Shown in pieces: positions 22,870 to 34,999 of a stretch of DNA of 64,000 nucleotides. A program made the position numbers and the translations under genes. The DNA comes from Massospora cicadina (Eukaryota; Entomophthoromycota; Entomophthoromycetes; Entomophthorales; Entomophthoraceae): NCBI GenBank assembly GCA_022478985.1, contig JAKSZP010008057.1:91974-155973 (forward strand). The letters run 5' to 3'. How positions within the stretch are numbered: position 1 is the first letter of the stretch; the number at the start of each line of letters is the position of its first letter. The notes beneath the pieces are model-generated. The model made no database searches. It was not told the DNA's origin and saw only the letters and a list, made by a program, of their open reading frames with translations.

Positions 22870-24330
22870 CTAGTAGGGTGTACCGCCTATGAAGACTGTG
22901 AGGTTTTCAATGTCATAACGAAGGAACCAGATTGGAATCTGGTTGCCCATCTGTTTCTTCCATTTGTGTTGGTGTGATCCGAACAGCCAGGCTTGAAAGT
23001 GGTCAGCCAAATGGCTTTGGAACCTGATGATGGCTTGGTTAAAATTGTGGAGTATCCCGTTGAAAGCGTCAAGGGTAATTGTGTGAATGGACCATATTGC
23101 AATACTCACAATTAGAGCCCTTAGCGTCTGGGGGATAGGCGAGGCCATGTTGAGTGCCAGGATATCGCGGGATAGTTGGAATTCAGCTGTAGGTGATTGT
23201 TGAAACAAGTGCATCACGTTGGCCCAGATATGTGCAGATGGCGGGCACTCTTCCAGGCGGTGTGCTAGTGTGTTGGGTCCACCGCAGATGGCGCATGTCT
23301 TGAACATTGAGAAAGTGCGGTCAGCTGTTCTAAACGTATGGCGCATGTAGCGCCACACTGTGGAGCACACTTGTGGGGATAAGAGGGGGCAGGTGACAAG
23401 GTCCCACACCTGCTTTTGGGTGCGCAGGTCATATGGGACGTCTTGGTGGTCTAGGTAGTCAATCCAGGAAAGAGGAAAGGGTGGTAGTGGGGCAGGCGCG
23501 TTAGACACCGTTTGTCCCCTGTGGAGTTGCACATAACCAGTTTGAGGGTGAATGTCTTCAGATTGCTGTGCAAAAGAGAAGCTCCAATCCCCTTGTCTTA
23601 GGTTGTACAGGATGCGTTTGAAATACTGGTTGGTGTTGTGTGGTCCAAGGGCCGTTGGATGTGTTGCAAGGTATTTCATCAGAGTTGCAGGGTTGGAGGG
23701 GAACCTCAGATGTAGTGCCCTTGCGAAGTTGGTTTGGGCTGCCTTAGCCCAAGGGGGATGGTGGGTTGGGTGACGTTGTGAGAGCTACCCATGAGCCGAG
23801 GATTTGCGTTGCTCTTTCCGTGAAGTTGAGCAGCCCCATCCCGCCTTTCTTCCGTGGGCCATACATGTCTCCAGCCTGACAGGTGCGCGGTAACCAGACC
23901 ATAGCCAGTTCTGCAGGAGCTTGTAGACTGCGTTGGTAAAGTTGGCAGAGAAGGGAACCGCGTGGGCAGTAAACCATAACTTTGACAAGATCAGGGAGTT
24001 GGCTAACACAACTCTTCCAGTTAAACTAGCTTTACTCCTCCGCATACATGTCATTCTTTTTGTGATGTTGTCCAAAATGTTGGTTTCGATGGTGTCAAGT
24101 GCATATCCACCAGCTTCGAGCCATATGCCCAGATGGTGGACTGGGTTGGTGGCGGGGTGGTGTGCAAAGGGTAAACACAGTGGTTTTACTAGCTTGGATT
24201 GTTGTTGTGTGGTTGGATGTGTGGTTGGTTGGTTTGTGTGGTGGTGAGAGGGTGAGGCCCAGTTTGAACTGAATTTGCCCATAACAATTACCTCTGTTTT
24301 TTTTTTGTTCAGCATGGCGTTACTCACTGA
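22870..24330 (-). pseudogene. LINE ORF2 C-terminal part
   Basis: Frame 24327-23785 continues from RT with MLNKKKTEVIVMGKFSSNW and then a Ser/Thr/Pro/His-rich stretch. Frame 23977-23744 bridges, and frame 23679-22870 (269 codons) is the C-terminus. It contains CAICGGPNTLAHRLEEC (near 23300), a CX2CX7HX4C motif such as is found at the end of many LINE ORF2 proteins. Two frame changes (near 23800 and 23700) separate the pieces. Confidence 0.75.
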
Positions 24331-24336
24331 CTCATA

Positions 24337-25200
24337 CTAGTGAATAATGCGCTCAATCGCCCTGGCATCCCTATTGCCTGAGACTGCAACAACGCAGTCG
24401 TCAGCAAAGGCGAGCATTTTGGTTGGTAGTTGTCCCTCCAACCTGATTCCAGTGAGCTTTGAGTTTGCAATGCGGAGGAGAGGGTCAAGGGTAAAAATGT
24501 ATAGTAGGGGGCTAAGCGGGTCACCTTGTTTAAGGCCCATTTGGGGGGTGATGGTGTCAGTTAGGAAACCTGGGCCTCTGATTGCAAACCTGGCTGAGCG
24601 CGTTAGGAGGAGCGCCCAGTTTATAAAGCGGGGTGGTAGGTTGAAAGCCTTTAGACACTGTTCTAGGTAACCCCAGTGCACTCGGTCATATGCTTTCTTT
24701 TGGTCCAGGAAAGCAAGGGCGCCTGTGGGATTAGCTTGGCAGATGTTGGCAAATTTTGTGGATGTTATCCCAAATTGAGCGATTTGGGATGAGGCCAAAC
24801 TGATGGGGGGAGAGGGATGTCTGAGCAATGCAACCCAGACGTTTAGCTAAGATTTTAGTTAATATTTTGGTGTCAGTATTGGTGAGAGTGATTGGACGCC
24901 AGTTGTTTAGGTCTGCTTGATCTCCTTTTTTGAAGAGTGTGACCACATATGCGTCTTGGCCACCAGGTAGAAGGGATTTGTCTTCCAGGCACTTATTCAT
25001 AGTTACCAGTAGTATTGGTGTGATATATTCAAGTAATTTTTTGAAAAATTCATATGGTAGGCCATCAGGCCCAGGGCACTTGTTGCGTGGGGTTGATCTT
25101 ATTACCTCCCATATTCAATCTTTAGTGATGGGTGCTATGAGGTCTGGTTGACCAGCTATAGTGTTAATATTAGCAGATGATAAAGTTTTTTCAATTTCCC
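24337..25200 (-). pseudogene. LINE ORF2 reverse transcriptase
   Basis: Frame 25000-24731 has VVTLFKKGDQADLNNWRPI and the SPHQFGLIPNRS block. Frame 24828-24337 has ALAFLDQKKAYDRV, then GLKQGDPLSPLLY and the catalytic MLAFADDCVV near 24415. All core RT motifs are present in order, with one frame change near 24735. The FADD box is intact. Confidence 0.9.
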
Positions 25201-26521
25201 TAGGTGATGCGAAATCCGCCGTGTACAGGTCGGTGTAAAATTGATGTAATCCAGCTAATATTTCAGATGGTGTGGATGCCAGTGTGTCATCTGCTCAGTG
25301 AACCTGTGTGCAAGTCGCCAAAGTTGAAATTGGTTTAAAATGGCGGAAAAATTGGGCCATGTGAGTTTCTCCAGATAAGATGTGTTTTGCTTTGTAGCAT
25401 ATTTTGGTGTAATGCTATTGTTTTCTAAAGAGGGAGTTTACCTGTGTGGATAGCTGGAACCACAGGCGGCCCCATTGGGGGGTGTATTCCTTGCGAGGTG
25501 TGTTGTTTTCTAAATGTTGAAGCTGTCTGATAGCCTTGTTGATTGTCGTGGACATCGTGGCTGTTTTTCTGGAGTTCAAGTGGCAGGCTTTCTTGGTTGC
25601 TCAAGCCTTATATTTCCCACTCAGCGATAGGGTTTTCATTGGGTGGTCATCTTACTTGCTGTGTTGTTAGCACCATCTCAATCCAGAGTTTAAGCTCTGG
25701 AAGATGGATGGTGCTCAGGTGAACTCTGTGCCAGGTTGGTGGCTTTTGGTATTTTTCTGAGGATGATAACGCTATTGAGACCATCCAGTGGTTGGAGAAA
25801 GGGATAATTGTTGTTGTAAAATCTGATACCCGGTGATGGAAGTCTTTAGGGGCGAGCATCAGGTCAATACGGGTCATTGAGACCAGCTGGTTATTGTTGT
25901 GGTGGGGCCTCATCATGTTGGCCAGGGTGGGGGCTTGTTTGGGAATGGTGTCACATAGGCCCAGCATTGCCTTTAGTATGCATAGTTCCGTGTGGCCGCG
26001 GGGTATAGCCTTAGACTTGGTCCAGCAGTCGGCAATGGTGTTAAGCCAGCAGTTGAAATCTCCCACGAAAAATGTTGCCTTGGGGAAAGGGATTGAGAGG
26101 ATATTGGAGAAAAATTTTTGGCGGTCATTTAGATCATTTGGGGCATACACACATGCCACAGCGAAATTTTCTCCATTCCACTTGAGATCCGCTAGAAGCA
26201 GCCATCCCTCCAGGTGGGAGGATGTGCTTTGGATATTTACTGGAGGGTCATGATTTGTTTGAATTACCACCCCAAAGTGGTACATCCAAAAGGATTTGGC
26301 TGGAAGGAGCATGGTTGACCATGACTCCTCCTCCCCCAGTGGACAGTGGAGTTCTTGGACGGCCAAGATGTCCATGGGGATATTGCACAGGAAAGCCATT
26401 TTTTGGCCCAGGACGTGAGGGCCTTGGCTCCCACGATGTTGAGCATCCCTATGTTGATTGCGGTAGTCCACACATCAGGAACGCTGGGGTGACCCACTGA
26501 GGTCACCCAGTTCCTTATCAC
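25201..26521 (-). pseudogene. LINE ORF2 apurinic endonuclease domain
   Basis: Frame 26521-26264 begins with NIGMLNIVGAKALTSWAKK. Frame 26471-25647 carries MDILAVQELH (catalytic Glu), CVYAPN, VGDFNCWLN (GDFN), SMTRIDLMLA (RID) and FSNHWMV in the place of the usual SDH. The change to SNH alters a catalytic Asp. A frame change lies near 26330-26400. The stretch 25646-25201 links to RT with a degraded reading. Confidence 0.85.
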
Positions 26522-26524
26522 AGG

Positions 26525-27993
26525 TCATACTGCGAGTATGGGGCCAATTAGCCGATTGGTTCCAGTGTGTTGGTCAGCGGTCTTAGTTCTGGTTTTGTTC
26601 AGTTTCTTCTGGCTCAGATTACTCCGTGGAGTTTGGGTCCAGCATGGGTTGGCTTGTGCCCATTCAGCAAAAAATTTTCTGCCACTTGCCTGTGGGTTTG
26701 ATGGGCTGAAACTAGGAGTTGGGGTGATTGTGTTTTGTGCATGAGTGTTGTCACATTGTGGTTGGCTGAAATGGTCTTCCATATTATCGCTGATCACACT
26801 TGATTGGCTGGGAGGATCCATAGTGGTGCAAGGTGGATTTGCTCTCACTTGGTTGGAGGTGTTTGATTGGTTGTGTCTGAAAAATTCATAATTTTGGTTG
26901 TGTTGAGTTATATGTGGGGGATCTGATTGGTTATTCCACTGCGCTGCCATGGCATCCACCTGAATCTGTTCCAGGGAAATTGTAATGTGGGTTCGGGTCT
27001 CAGCGGAACTTGCAGCCTGCTTGCAGGTGGTCTGTGCATGACGGTGGTCCTTGCGCAAAACAGGCTTGACCAAAGCAACATCAGCTCTTTTGCCCCAATA
27101 GAAGGCAAAAGTGGAGTCCTTAATTTTGCCAAAGTTAGTCTTGTTTCATCCATATTGTCCTCACAAAATTCTGGTACTTCAATCCCGCACTTGACAGGGC
27201 ATGCATGGTCTTTGTGGCCTATAGCTGAGCAGAACTCGCAGATAGGTGGGGTATGTTCTGGTGTGATGTAGAAGGGGTGAGATACGCTGCCATCAGGGGA
27301 GGTTGATGGTCGCCAGTTGGGGAATGAGGGTGATATCCTCTACCACATCCTGATCAGGTTCTATAATGGCTATTGCCTTCCCTGTACACAGGTGGGGCAG
27401 GAGGGGGTTTTCTTAAATTCAAACTGTTTGATTACGCCATAAACTTTGAGGCCCCTGCGGAGCTCATCCATGAGGATATCACGGTGCACAGTGCTTGGGA
27501 GTTGGTCAAATATGATAAATAGGTTGTTTGCCTCATTCCATTGTGTGCGCACCGTGCGGATGGTGTGGTCTTCATTGTTAATCTTTACAGAGAATACGAT
27601 TTTTGCTGATTCTGCTGCTTCTTCCGCGGACATGAACCTGACGTCCACCCATCCTCTATGTAAATTTTTATAATTTATCAAGACAGTGTTTGGGAAAGTC
27701 ATGGAGAAGGCCTCCCCCATTTTTTCCCTTGATTTGAGGGAAGTATCACTGACCATAATTCTAAGGCCATGCTCAAGGGAGGACAGGGGTTGAGAGTGTT
27801 CTAATTTGGTATATGCGCCCATTTTTTGCAGAAATTGCGAAACTCCAGGTGCGGCGCTGTACTCACCCTTTTTGGTGGGAGGGTGTGTCAACATTCTGCT
27901 AGGGCGTTTTTCCCCGGTGGGTTGTGAGGGCTTCAGGCCTTTCACGCTGGCCACTTTCGCCCAACTGGTGTTGTTGTAGACAAATTTGCTCAT
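26525..27993 (-). pseudogene. LINE ORF1 (nucleic-acid-binding, CCHC)
   Basis: ATG at 27993. Frame 27993-27370 has a basic N-terminus and a central region (LEHGLRIMV, then GWVDVRFMSAEEAAESA, FDQLPSTVHRDIL and GLKVYGVIK) that matches the ORF1 at 62345-63579 block by block. A frameshift in the C-rich run near 27405 and another near 27297 break it before the knuckle CEFCSAIGHKDHAC (near 27240). Frame 27073-26525 is the Asn/Gln/Ser-rich C-terminus. LINE ORF1 proteins coat the RNA during transposition. Confidence 0.85.
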
Positions 27994-28091
27994 ATTCCTG
28001 GTTGATTGTCAATCTTGGTTTAATTGCATAGAATTGTGTTACTAAAATTGATAGTAACGGAAAAGAAAAGCTTAATTCTCATTATAACATT

Positions 28092-28389
28092 AATATGATA
28101 AAAACATTATTGTTTAGTAGCTTATATGAGTTAAAAGCTTCTGGGAAAATCTTTTGATTTGTTTTTGAAGTCTATTAAAATGGTATATTTTATGTGAAAA
28201 CAGGGAACTGAGGATCAACCTGTTAAGTGGCATAGTTTACAGCAAGTCTTTAAGTGGGCATTTTAATGAAAATGCATCAAAAGAAATATTGGTTTTGCAA
28301 CTTTTGGACACAGGTATTCCAAAAATTATTACTGCTAAAAAATACTAAATCAAAGAGTAGAAATACCAGTAACTCTGTCAACTGAGAGT
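28092..28389 (+). other. Helitron G leader, right of the LINE
   Basis: AT-rich text continuing the Helitron after the second LINE target duplication. No reading was found. Confidence 0.35.
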
Positions 28390-29549
28390 TAATGCCTGTC
28401 TTCATCTTCATCATACCAAAGCTTAGAACAGATCACCCCAAGTCTAACACAAAAGTCAAACAAAAAACTAAGGGCTCAATCACAAATAAAACTAAAAATT
28501 CAGAAAAAAGTCTTATAAAAATAACCCTTTTGAGTATCAGAAAGTGGTGGCAAAATATTAGGTATCACATACTGAAATACAAAACAAGATTTGGCCAATT
28601 ATCAACTCATATATCAAGAGGTCACCAGAAAAAGAAGTAACCTGAAGACCACATATGCCACCAATTATGATGGCAGCAAACCATCTCTCATAATAGGATC
28701 AATGTCTGACCAATGTCATAACTGCCTGGAAAAAATGTTTCCTGGTGAGCATGTCACAGGCAGATATTTTTCCATGTATTATGGCAAAAAAAGCTGAATA
28801 CTGTATTTGTGAATTGTCAGATCTGTGCCCAAGGAATTAGAGGAACTATTTGCCAGTGAGTTCTTAGAGGCCAAAAATTTCATGAGTATCTTTGCAACTA
28901 CAACAGCACATTGGCTTTTGTATACATTGATGTCAAGATGAACACTGTTTTTTATAAAAAGACCAATACCATACAAAGTCTCAGGAAATATATAGTTCAC
29001 AAAATCTCAATTTATGTCATATGATAGTCCTGCATATGCCTGTCTCTATTACATTGACTCTCAACAGGCACTTGAGAAGAGAATAAGAAGATCTGATAAT
29101 GACAAAAGCTTGGTAATTGTCTTGAGCATGTTGGACACTGTGTTGTGGTGATCTAATGTGTATGCACAGGATTACAAGATGATTAAGGATGTTGTTGCTC
29201 AAGTTGAAGAGCCTGAAATAGTCAAGCTCATGTTTATAAAGACCCAGAGAAGTGCAAGAGGTGATACAATGGACTTAGTGTAAATGAGTGTTATATTGTT
29301 TTTATGGGATAAAGTGAAAACCCTCCTCACATATTGACTTTACTGTTTTCCATACCAGCATGGAATCCTCAAATACTCCAACATGAGCCCCCACTTTGAT
29401 TAATATCCTTTCCTCTGCTCTTATCTGGGGTGAACTTGGATGGATCTAAACATGACTTATATGGGGTGAAGACAAACTGCATCACATAACAGGATAACAA
29501 TGTATCAATTTTAAAATTACAGGCTAATTAAAGAGACAACCGTGGATGC
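28390..29549 (+). pseudogene. Helitron G Rep, N-terminal region
   Basis: A lysine-rich N-terminus (28392-28640) is followed in another frame by QCHNCLEKMFPGE (near 28710-28750), the Cys-rich start typical of Helitron Rep proteins. Next come LCPRNLRNYL-like and FATTTAHWLL-like segments in shifting frames (28790-29000). The reading is broken many times and is cut at 29550 by element D. Confidence 0.6.
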
Positions 29550-30263
29550 TGTCAGAAAATTACAAGTCCTATGTATAAAAAAGAGTGGTTTGGAGGTAAA
29601 TGACAAAAAGATCGTCCAAAAGAACCTGGTCAACTCCTGGTGGAACCCCTCTAATTATGATAACACTTTTACTAGTACTTCTCGGGCAAATACCACGAGT
29701 TTGGGTAGTCAAATTGCACCAACTATGCGGCGAATTCAGGGGAGTCCATTAAAGGCTCCTCCCCAGGCCACATCTAGTTTAGTACAATCTACCCCGTGGA
29801 GACTGGCCCATTTTATAGGGTCAGAGAGGGTCCATCAAGCTGGAATATTTTCCCCACCTTCTAATTAGGCTAAATATATAGATTCCTTCCTCACAGGTTC
29901 ATCTTTTCAGTTGTCACTTCCCCATCAGCCCTAACATTGAAGTAAGGTGAGTCTTGACCAATCTGATAGGTTGGATCCCAATGTTCCCTAATTCAGATGT
30001 TACTAAGAAATCTGAACTTAAAGCCTTGACATTTATATACTAACATTGACTTATTAAGAGGATTCACTTCTTAACCCCAGTATCACAACTAATAAAACCC
30101 AAAAAACAATCTTTTATTTTTTTAGTTTTATTATTTTAATTATAAAAGCGGTCAACAACCCCTACTTTTTCCCTGCTGTAAAGAACTAACTACTCCTGCG
30201 CATAATTGTTGGAATTAGGTTGAGAAATGCACCAGATAGCAAAACAAACCCTGAATTCCAACA
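29550..30263 (+). repeat. 5' LTR of element D
   Basis: TGTCAGAAAATTAC...ATTCCAACA, 714 bp. It pairs with 42630-43062 plus 44978-45259. It shows the pre-insertion state of the TRIM site (around 29975-29990). Confidence 0.9.
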
Positions 30264-30265
30264 AG

Positions 30266-30283
30266 TGGTGCTCACTACAGGGG
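30266..30283 (+). promoter_or_regulatory. Primer-binding site of element D
   Basis: TGGTGCTCACTACAGGGG, two bases after the LTR. It is identical to the site of element C, though the LTRs differ. The tRNA was not identified. Confidence 0.8.
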
Positions 30284-30311
30284 GCAGTACACCACAAAAA
30301 CACTATCAAAA

Positions 30312-31640
30312 TTGGAGGGTGTTGGGATGAATAACCCTCACAACCTCCCCACAGCTTCCAAATCCTGGCTAGATGCTTTAGCCCAGCATCTAGCCAGCGC
30401 ACTGTCTTGGCTCAAAATTCTCAAAAAGCACAATTGCCAAGCCCCTCACGAGGCTTCCACCATTCACAAACCCCTTTCAGGGACAAGTTTACCCTGGGCA
30501 AAGGAAGTATTGCATCCTTCTTCTTTATGTATAAATTTGCGATGGAAGGAGCAACTGACCAGAAAAAACTTAAAAATATCCTTCCTTGCTTGAGTTATAT
30601 GGCTCAGGAGATTATAGTTCTCCATATGGCCACACTTACCACCTGAGTGGAGGTTAAACAAGCGCTAATTGAAGAATTTGGTTTCAAGCAGAGTTTACAA
30701 CGGCAAAAACATGCCTTTATGTGCCTTAGCATGCAAGAGGGAGAATCAATCCCCTCTTCTATTGAGAAATTATTTAGTAAAACTCAACCTCTGTTGATGT
30801 CCAAATGGCTTCCTCTAGATGACTCTATTGCTGCTTTCATGGCTTGCTTGGCGTCTTATCCCTATTTAGCAATGCATATCTCCGCAGTCAAGCGCACCTT
30901 CCAAACTGTACGGGATAACAAAGAGGCTCTTCTAGAAATGTCTGATTTCATGAACCTGAACTTTTGCAAAGAGCTCCAAAGCGAGAATCAACTATGACCC
31001 CTCCAGCCTCTTCTATGGCTTTCTCCCTCTGGAACCCAGCTTCTGAAGAGCTGCAGTGACAAGATACTCCTACATCATGTGAGGATAGCCAGAAAGTACT
31101 AGCAGTTATGGGGCAGCGCTCCCCTCCGGCTTCAGTTTCAAAAGCTTAATTGGTGAAGTCAGTTATCACTTTGCCTTATGCTCCTCTTTCTGATCAGTCT
31201 ACTAAGGTGGATAAAATATCACGTACCTCCAAGCTGCTGTCTTGATGCCCCTTAGTCTCACCTCAGGCTACCCCTAATTTAAAACCTGCAGTCATGAGGC
31301 AGCCCAAGACTATCACTTCTAGGTCCAAAGGCAAAGTCATTACACTTTCAACGCCTCCCCTAAATGTTGGTTCAGCTATGATGCTCCCTTCAAAAATCAA
31401 AAAAGTAGATGAGCGCCAAAAAATTCTCCCCTTTGAGGAGATTAAGCCAGTTTCTCAGCCACCACCTAGTAACTCGTTGAGGTGCATTGACAATACCTCT
31501 GATGATGATTCTGAAGGGGGTGGTGAAGACGCAGGCTATTACGTCTTGGGAGCCCCAATGGAAGTGCAGATTCCGGATAGGTTGAGGCCTGAAAGAATTG
31601 ATATTTCCATAACACCATGAAGAATCTATCTCCAACAGTT
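30312..31640 (+). pseudogene. Element D Gag
   Basis: Frames 30312-30593, 30407-30646 and 30647-30997 together give a capsid-like reading: WLDALAQHLAS, FMYKFAMEGATDQKKLKNI, VEVKQALIEEFGFKQSL and SMQEGESIPSSIEKL. The stop between the last two frames is TGA where Trp or Arg is expected. Frame 31294-31620 is a Lys/Pro/Ser-rich tail. I see no CCHC knuckle. A related capsid C-terminus occurs in element E (37705-37580), sharing the NIKEALMEIS/NKEALLEMS block. Confidence 0.65.
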
Positions 31641-31857
31641 GTTGAGGTTTCAGAGGTGATTGATACCGCCAGTGATGCTGACCAGCTTATTGGTACAGTG
31701 ATCTAATTTACCCAGCAGGTTCATACCCTCCAATATATAAAAACAAATACCCTGCGATGGCTCAACGCCTTGCCACCACTCTCTATTTAATATAAAGTTC
31801 TTTCCCTCCCCCTACTTTGGTAGCACGATAACCGAGGTAGAGATTGTTATAAATAAG

Positions 31858-32444
31858 ATGCAATTTCTATCCATCCTTGATATGGGTGCTCCAGTGAAAG
31901 TTTTCTCTTCAAAAATCATCAATAAAATTAAGTTGGCGCCCAACCTGGACTATTCCCACGAGTTTGGAACTGTGGGACCCAAAACACACGAGCTATTGGA
32001 GCTTACTCTTCGCTACCCATACATATTGGGAAGCTCCTCCTTTCTTCCCCCGCTGTGGCATTTAAAAAAATCACATACAACCTAGTCATTGACACTCAAT
32101 TCATGATTGAGTATGACGGAATTATTAGCATGAAACAGGAATTTCTTTCCCTTCTAAGTAACGAAGTTCCCCTAGTCTTTAACAATGATGTGCCTAAGAA
32201 GAAAGAATACACATGCGTAGAGGAGTACCCTTCTTCCGCTCTTACCCTTACTTATACCACTTCAGGAAGAAACATTTTGCTGCCTGACTCCGTAGATACT
32301 TCAGAAGGCCTTCCATTGTATGCATCAAAAAAGGTAATAGTAAAAGCGGGTGAACAAAAGGTGCTAGACACCAAGATTATTATGCAACTTCCCTGCAACT
32401 GCCTACTGCAATTAACAAGCATTGATGGAATAAGTCCTTTGTAA
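31858..32444 (+). pseudogene. Element D aspartic protease
   Basis: Frame 31858-32085 contains FLSILDMGAPVKVFSSKII: the active site reads DMGA where DTGA or DSGA is expected, so the Thr/Ser is lost. After a frame change, 32055-32444 holds YNLVIDTQFMIEYDGIISM, the C-terminal strand region, and the start of the linker to RT. Its closest match in the window is element E (36738-37121) and the first 350 bases (element A). Confidence 0.7.
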
Positions 32445-32609
32445 CCTCAGGTGTTGCCGTGTATCCTAGATCCTGCCTATCAGCAACCTATAAATCTTCT
32501 GTTAGGGATTCTTACTAACAAGGATATGGTAATAAAAAAGCATCAGGAGGTTGAAAAAGCCCTGCTGATTACAATTGCAGACATTTGACAAGTACATTGT
32601 ATTAGGTTT

Positions 32610-33151
32610 ATGTTATATCTGGGACTACCTACAGATCAATTCATATGCGCTTTATCCCACGTTCAAATTTTTGAGGATCTAACACCCACCAAGATTAATA
32701 AAGTTCATTCTTTACTCGAGTCTTATAGCGATATGTTCTCCAAATCTGATAATGATTATGGACACATGAAGTTTTGGACTCATACCATTGACATTGGTGA
32801 TTCTTGGCCTATTCAATCCAAGCTTTATCAGAAATCTAAGATTGAGGAGCTCCAAATGAGGACGGAGCTGAAATAGTTGCTGGATGCGGGGCTGCTGGTG
32901 CCTTCTCAAAGCCCTTGGTTGTCCCCTCTCCTATTGATAATAAAGAAAAATGGAGGTCATCAGGTAGTTATGGACTACCACAAATTGAACAACCTCATAA
33001 AGATGGCTAGCTATCCTATCATCGCATTGATGATGCCCTAGCCAACTATCCAGCTCTAACTGGTTTTCCGCCATGGACTTGTCTAGCAGTTATTTGAAAT
33101 GGACCTTTCTCCCCAAGATCAAGAGAAATGCACTCTTATTTGCAGTGAGGG
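32610..33151 (+). pseudogene. Element D reverse transcriptase, first part
   Basis: Frame 32610-32876 gives the linker and RT lead-in (LLESYSDMFSKSDND). It continues past a TAG at 32874 with LLDAGLLVPSQSPWLSPLL, IIKKNGG, VVMDYHKLNN and CTLICSEG. The text stops at 33151, where element E is inserted, and the same protein continues at 40484 with SLPTYPQGLCNAPA in one of its frames. Confidence 0.75.
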
Positions 33152-33729
33152 TATTGGAATTTCAATAGAAAATGCAATATTCAGGCGCCATGAAGGCTAT
33201 GAAATTATTAGTTTCGTGGCTCTAGAGAAGATAGAAACAGGGCAACGAAGTTATTAGTTTCATTGCAATAATAGATTTCCTATCAGAATACAGAACTTTG
33301 TTATGAATAGACCAAAATCGAGCTACACGAGACAAAAATAGTGGTCCTTTATTAGTTAGAAATGAGGGATACTTATAGGGGTTGATTTGGTAGTTCCTAT
33401 GAGGATTTTCGCGCCAACCGAGGTAAGATCTTTCCTAATAGATGACCAATATTACTGATTGATATGAATATACTTGTGATGGTCAGATCTGATAAGGCTC
33501 TTATTAGATGAGATTGACCTTCTTGTGGAGGGCTTAGACCCTTTGGCTTTCTTAGCCCCTTCAGATTGCTTAGCCTCATCCTTCAGAGGAGGCTGATAAC
33601 TCTGAAGGGTTGATTGTCAGTCTATTTGAGAATTGGATATCTCTGGTGGGGTTTTTATGATCTTATTAGACCGAATCACCAAAATTTCAATCTTGATTAT
33701 ACTCAGTCATTGCAGTCATATATCCAATA
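33152..33729 (-). repeat. 3' LTR of element E
   Basis: It starts (minus) TATTGGATATATGAC and ends GAAATTCCAATA. A purine tract GAGGGGGGCAT abuts it at 33730-33740. This copy lacks the SINE and shows the empty site at 33287-33301. Confidence 0.85.
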
Positions 33730-33750
33730 ATGCCCCCCTCAAGGTTATGC

Positions 33751-34827
33751 CTAGGGGCTTATACTTACAAAGAGACCTACTATGAACCCTATTGATAACA
33801 GTACCAGTATCAATAGCTGAAATGGAGTATTCGATACCCTAACGATAAATAATATGGTAAGGACCAGCCCATATGGTATCAAGTTTGTGAATCCATCCTC
33901 CAGGTCTATGATAAAAGAGTACAAGAGCCCCAATTTGATATTCAGGTAACATAGGTTGACTAGCATTGTTTCAAGTTCCCTCTTTTAAAGTTTTAGCATC
34001 AAGAGAACTCAAGGCCAAAGCTTGTACTCAGATGATTTGATCAGCTAGTCTCCTCATAGCTAAATCAGTAGTTTGCGGGGTTGCAGCATCAAGTATAGGT
34101 TGTACACTTGAGGGTAAAATAGGATACCAACTGTAAAGAACCTTGAAGGGTAAATTTCAATTATACGATGGTAGCTAACCCTATAGGCTAACATCACACT
34201 ATGTAATTAGAGGTTACATCTATTAGGTTCGTTGGAAGCCATCTTTCAAAGAATGGCTACAATGGTACCATTTGCCCATTTGACCGCACCATTAGTTGAA
34301 GGATTGTAAGGGGTTGTAAACGACTGATAGGTACCCATTAGTTTAGTAATCTCAGATACCACCTGTGAAACAAAGTTGTTCCCATTATCAGATAGTAGAA
34401 CTTTTGAGCTACCATGCCAGGTGAAAACTTGCTTAAAAAGGAAGGACGCAGTAGTCTTAACGGTGACAGTGGAAACTGAGACAGCTTCAATCCATCTGGT
34501 AAAATGGTCGATAGCTGATATAATATAATGATGTCCATAAGTAGCAGTAGGGAGAAGGCCCACCACATAAATACTCACAGTGGAAAAAGGTTCTAAAGGT
34601 CCCACAATTTTGTGTTGGTAAATCAGATTTCCACCACGCTGTTTTTGGCAAGTGAGACAAGTCTCCAACACATCACGCACCGTTTCCAGCATGTTATCCC
34701 AATAAAAATGACTTTTCAACCACTGTAAAGTCTTAGCGACAGCTCCATGACCTATAGTTTGGTGAGCCTCCATAATAGTATCAGTCCTCGCAGAAGTCCA
34801 AATAAAAAGCAGCCATTTAGATCCCAA
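33751..34827 (-). pseudogene. Element E integrase
   Basis: Frame 34827-34246 begins with a His-rich helix (ETHQTIGHGAVAKTLQWL-like; the initial part reads MEAHQTIGHG), then CLTCQKQ of the zinc site. FSTVSIYVVGLLP follows, with Y for the first catalytic Asp. Next are LLSDNGNNFVSQVV with the second Asp, and NGAVKWANGT, where K stands for the catalytic Glu. A C-terminal IWAGPYHIIYR patch (GPY/F) lies near 33880-33840 in another frame. Two of three catalytic residues are changed. Confidence 0.85.
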
Positions 34828-34999
34828 CTTCTTATATAAAGAACCTACTTTAACTTGAGTATTCTCAGTTAAGGATTGTAGCTTCGCTATAACATCCTTA
34901 GATTCATGATACCAGAGTTCAGGTCTGCCAATCAGATCATAGATATGATCTTCCTCAGCAGTGAATAAAGTTAGTATAGTTAATTGAGAAAGTACATCA

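Larger units (their letters stand above)
22679..28076 (-). mobile_element. Full-length APE-type LINE (LINE1 of this window)
   Basis: A perfect 15-bp duplication, tctcattataacatt, flanks it at 22664-22678 and 28077-28091. The 3' end (left) is CCTCAAATAAATAAAA. Two ORFs run on the minus strand: ORF1 with a CCHC knuckle, and ORF2 with endonuclease, RT and a C-terminal Cys/His motif. I see no RNase H. The size of 5.4 kb and ORF order fit a Tad- or I/Jockey-like clade; the clade was not determined. Both ORFs carry frameshifts. Confidence 0.92.

Noticed and set aside
22887..23102. Separate small gene on the minus strand
   Set aside because: It overlaps the LINE ORF2 C-terminal frame that has a Cys/His motif.
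26519..26529. Stop-start overlap (ATGA) joining LINE ORF1 and ORF2
   Set aside because: An ATG does overlap the ORF1 TGA, but its frame closes after 17 codons, so coupling cannot be claimed from this copy.
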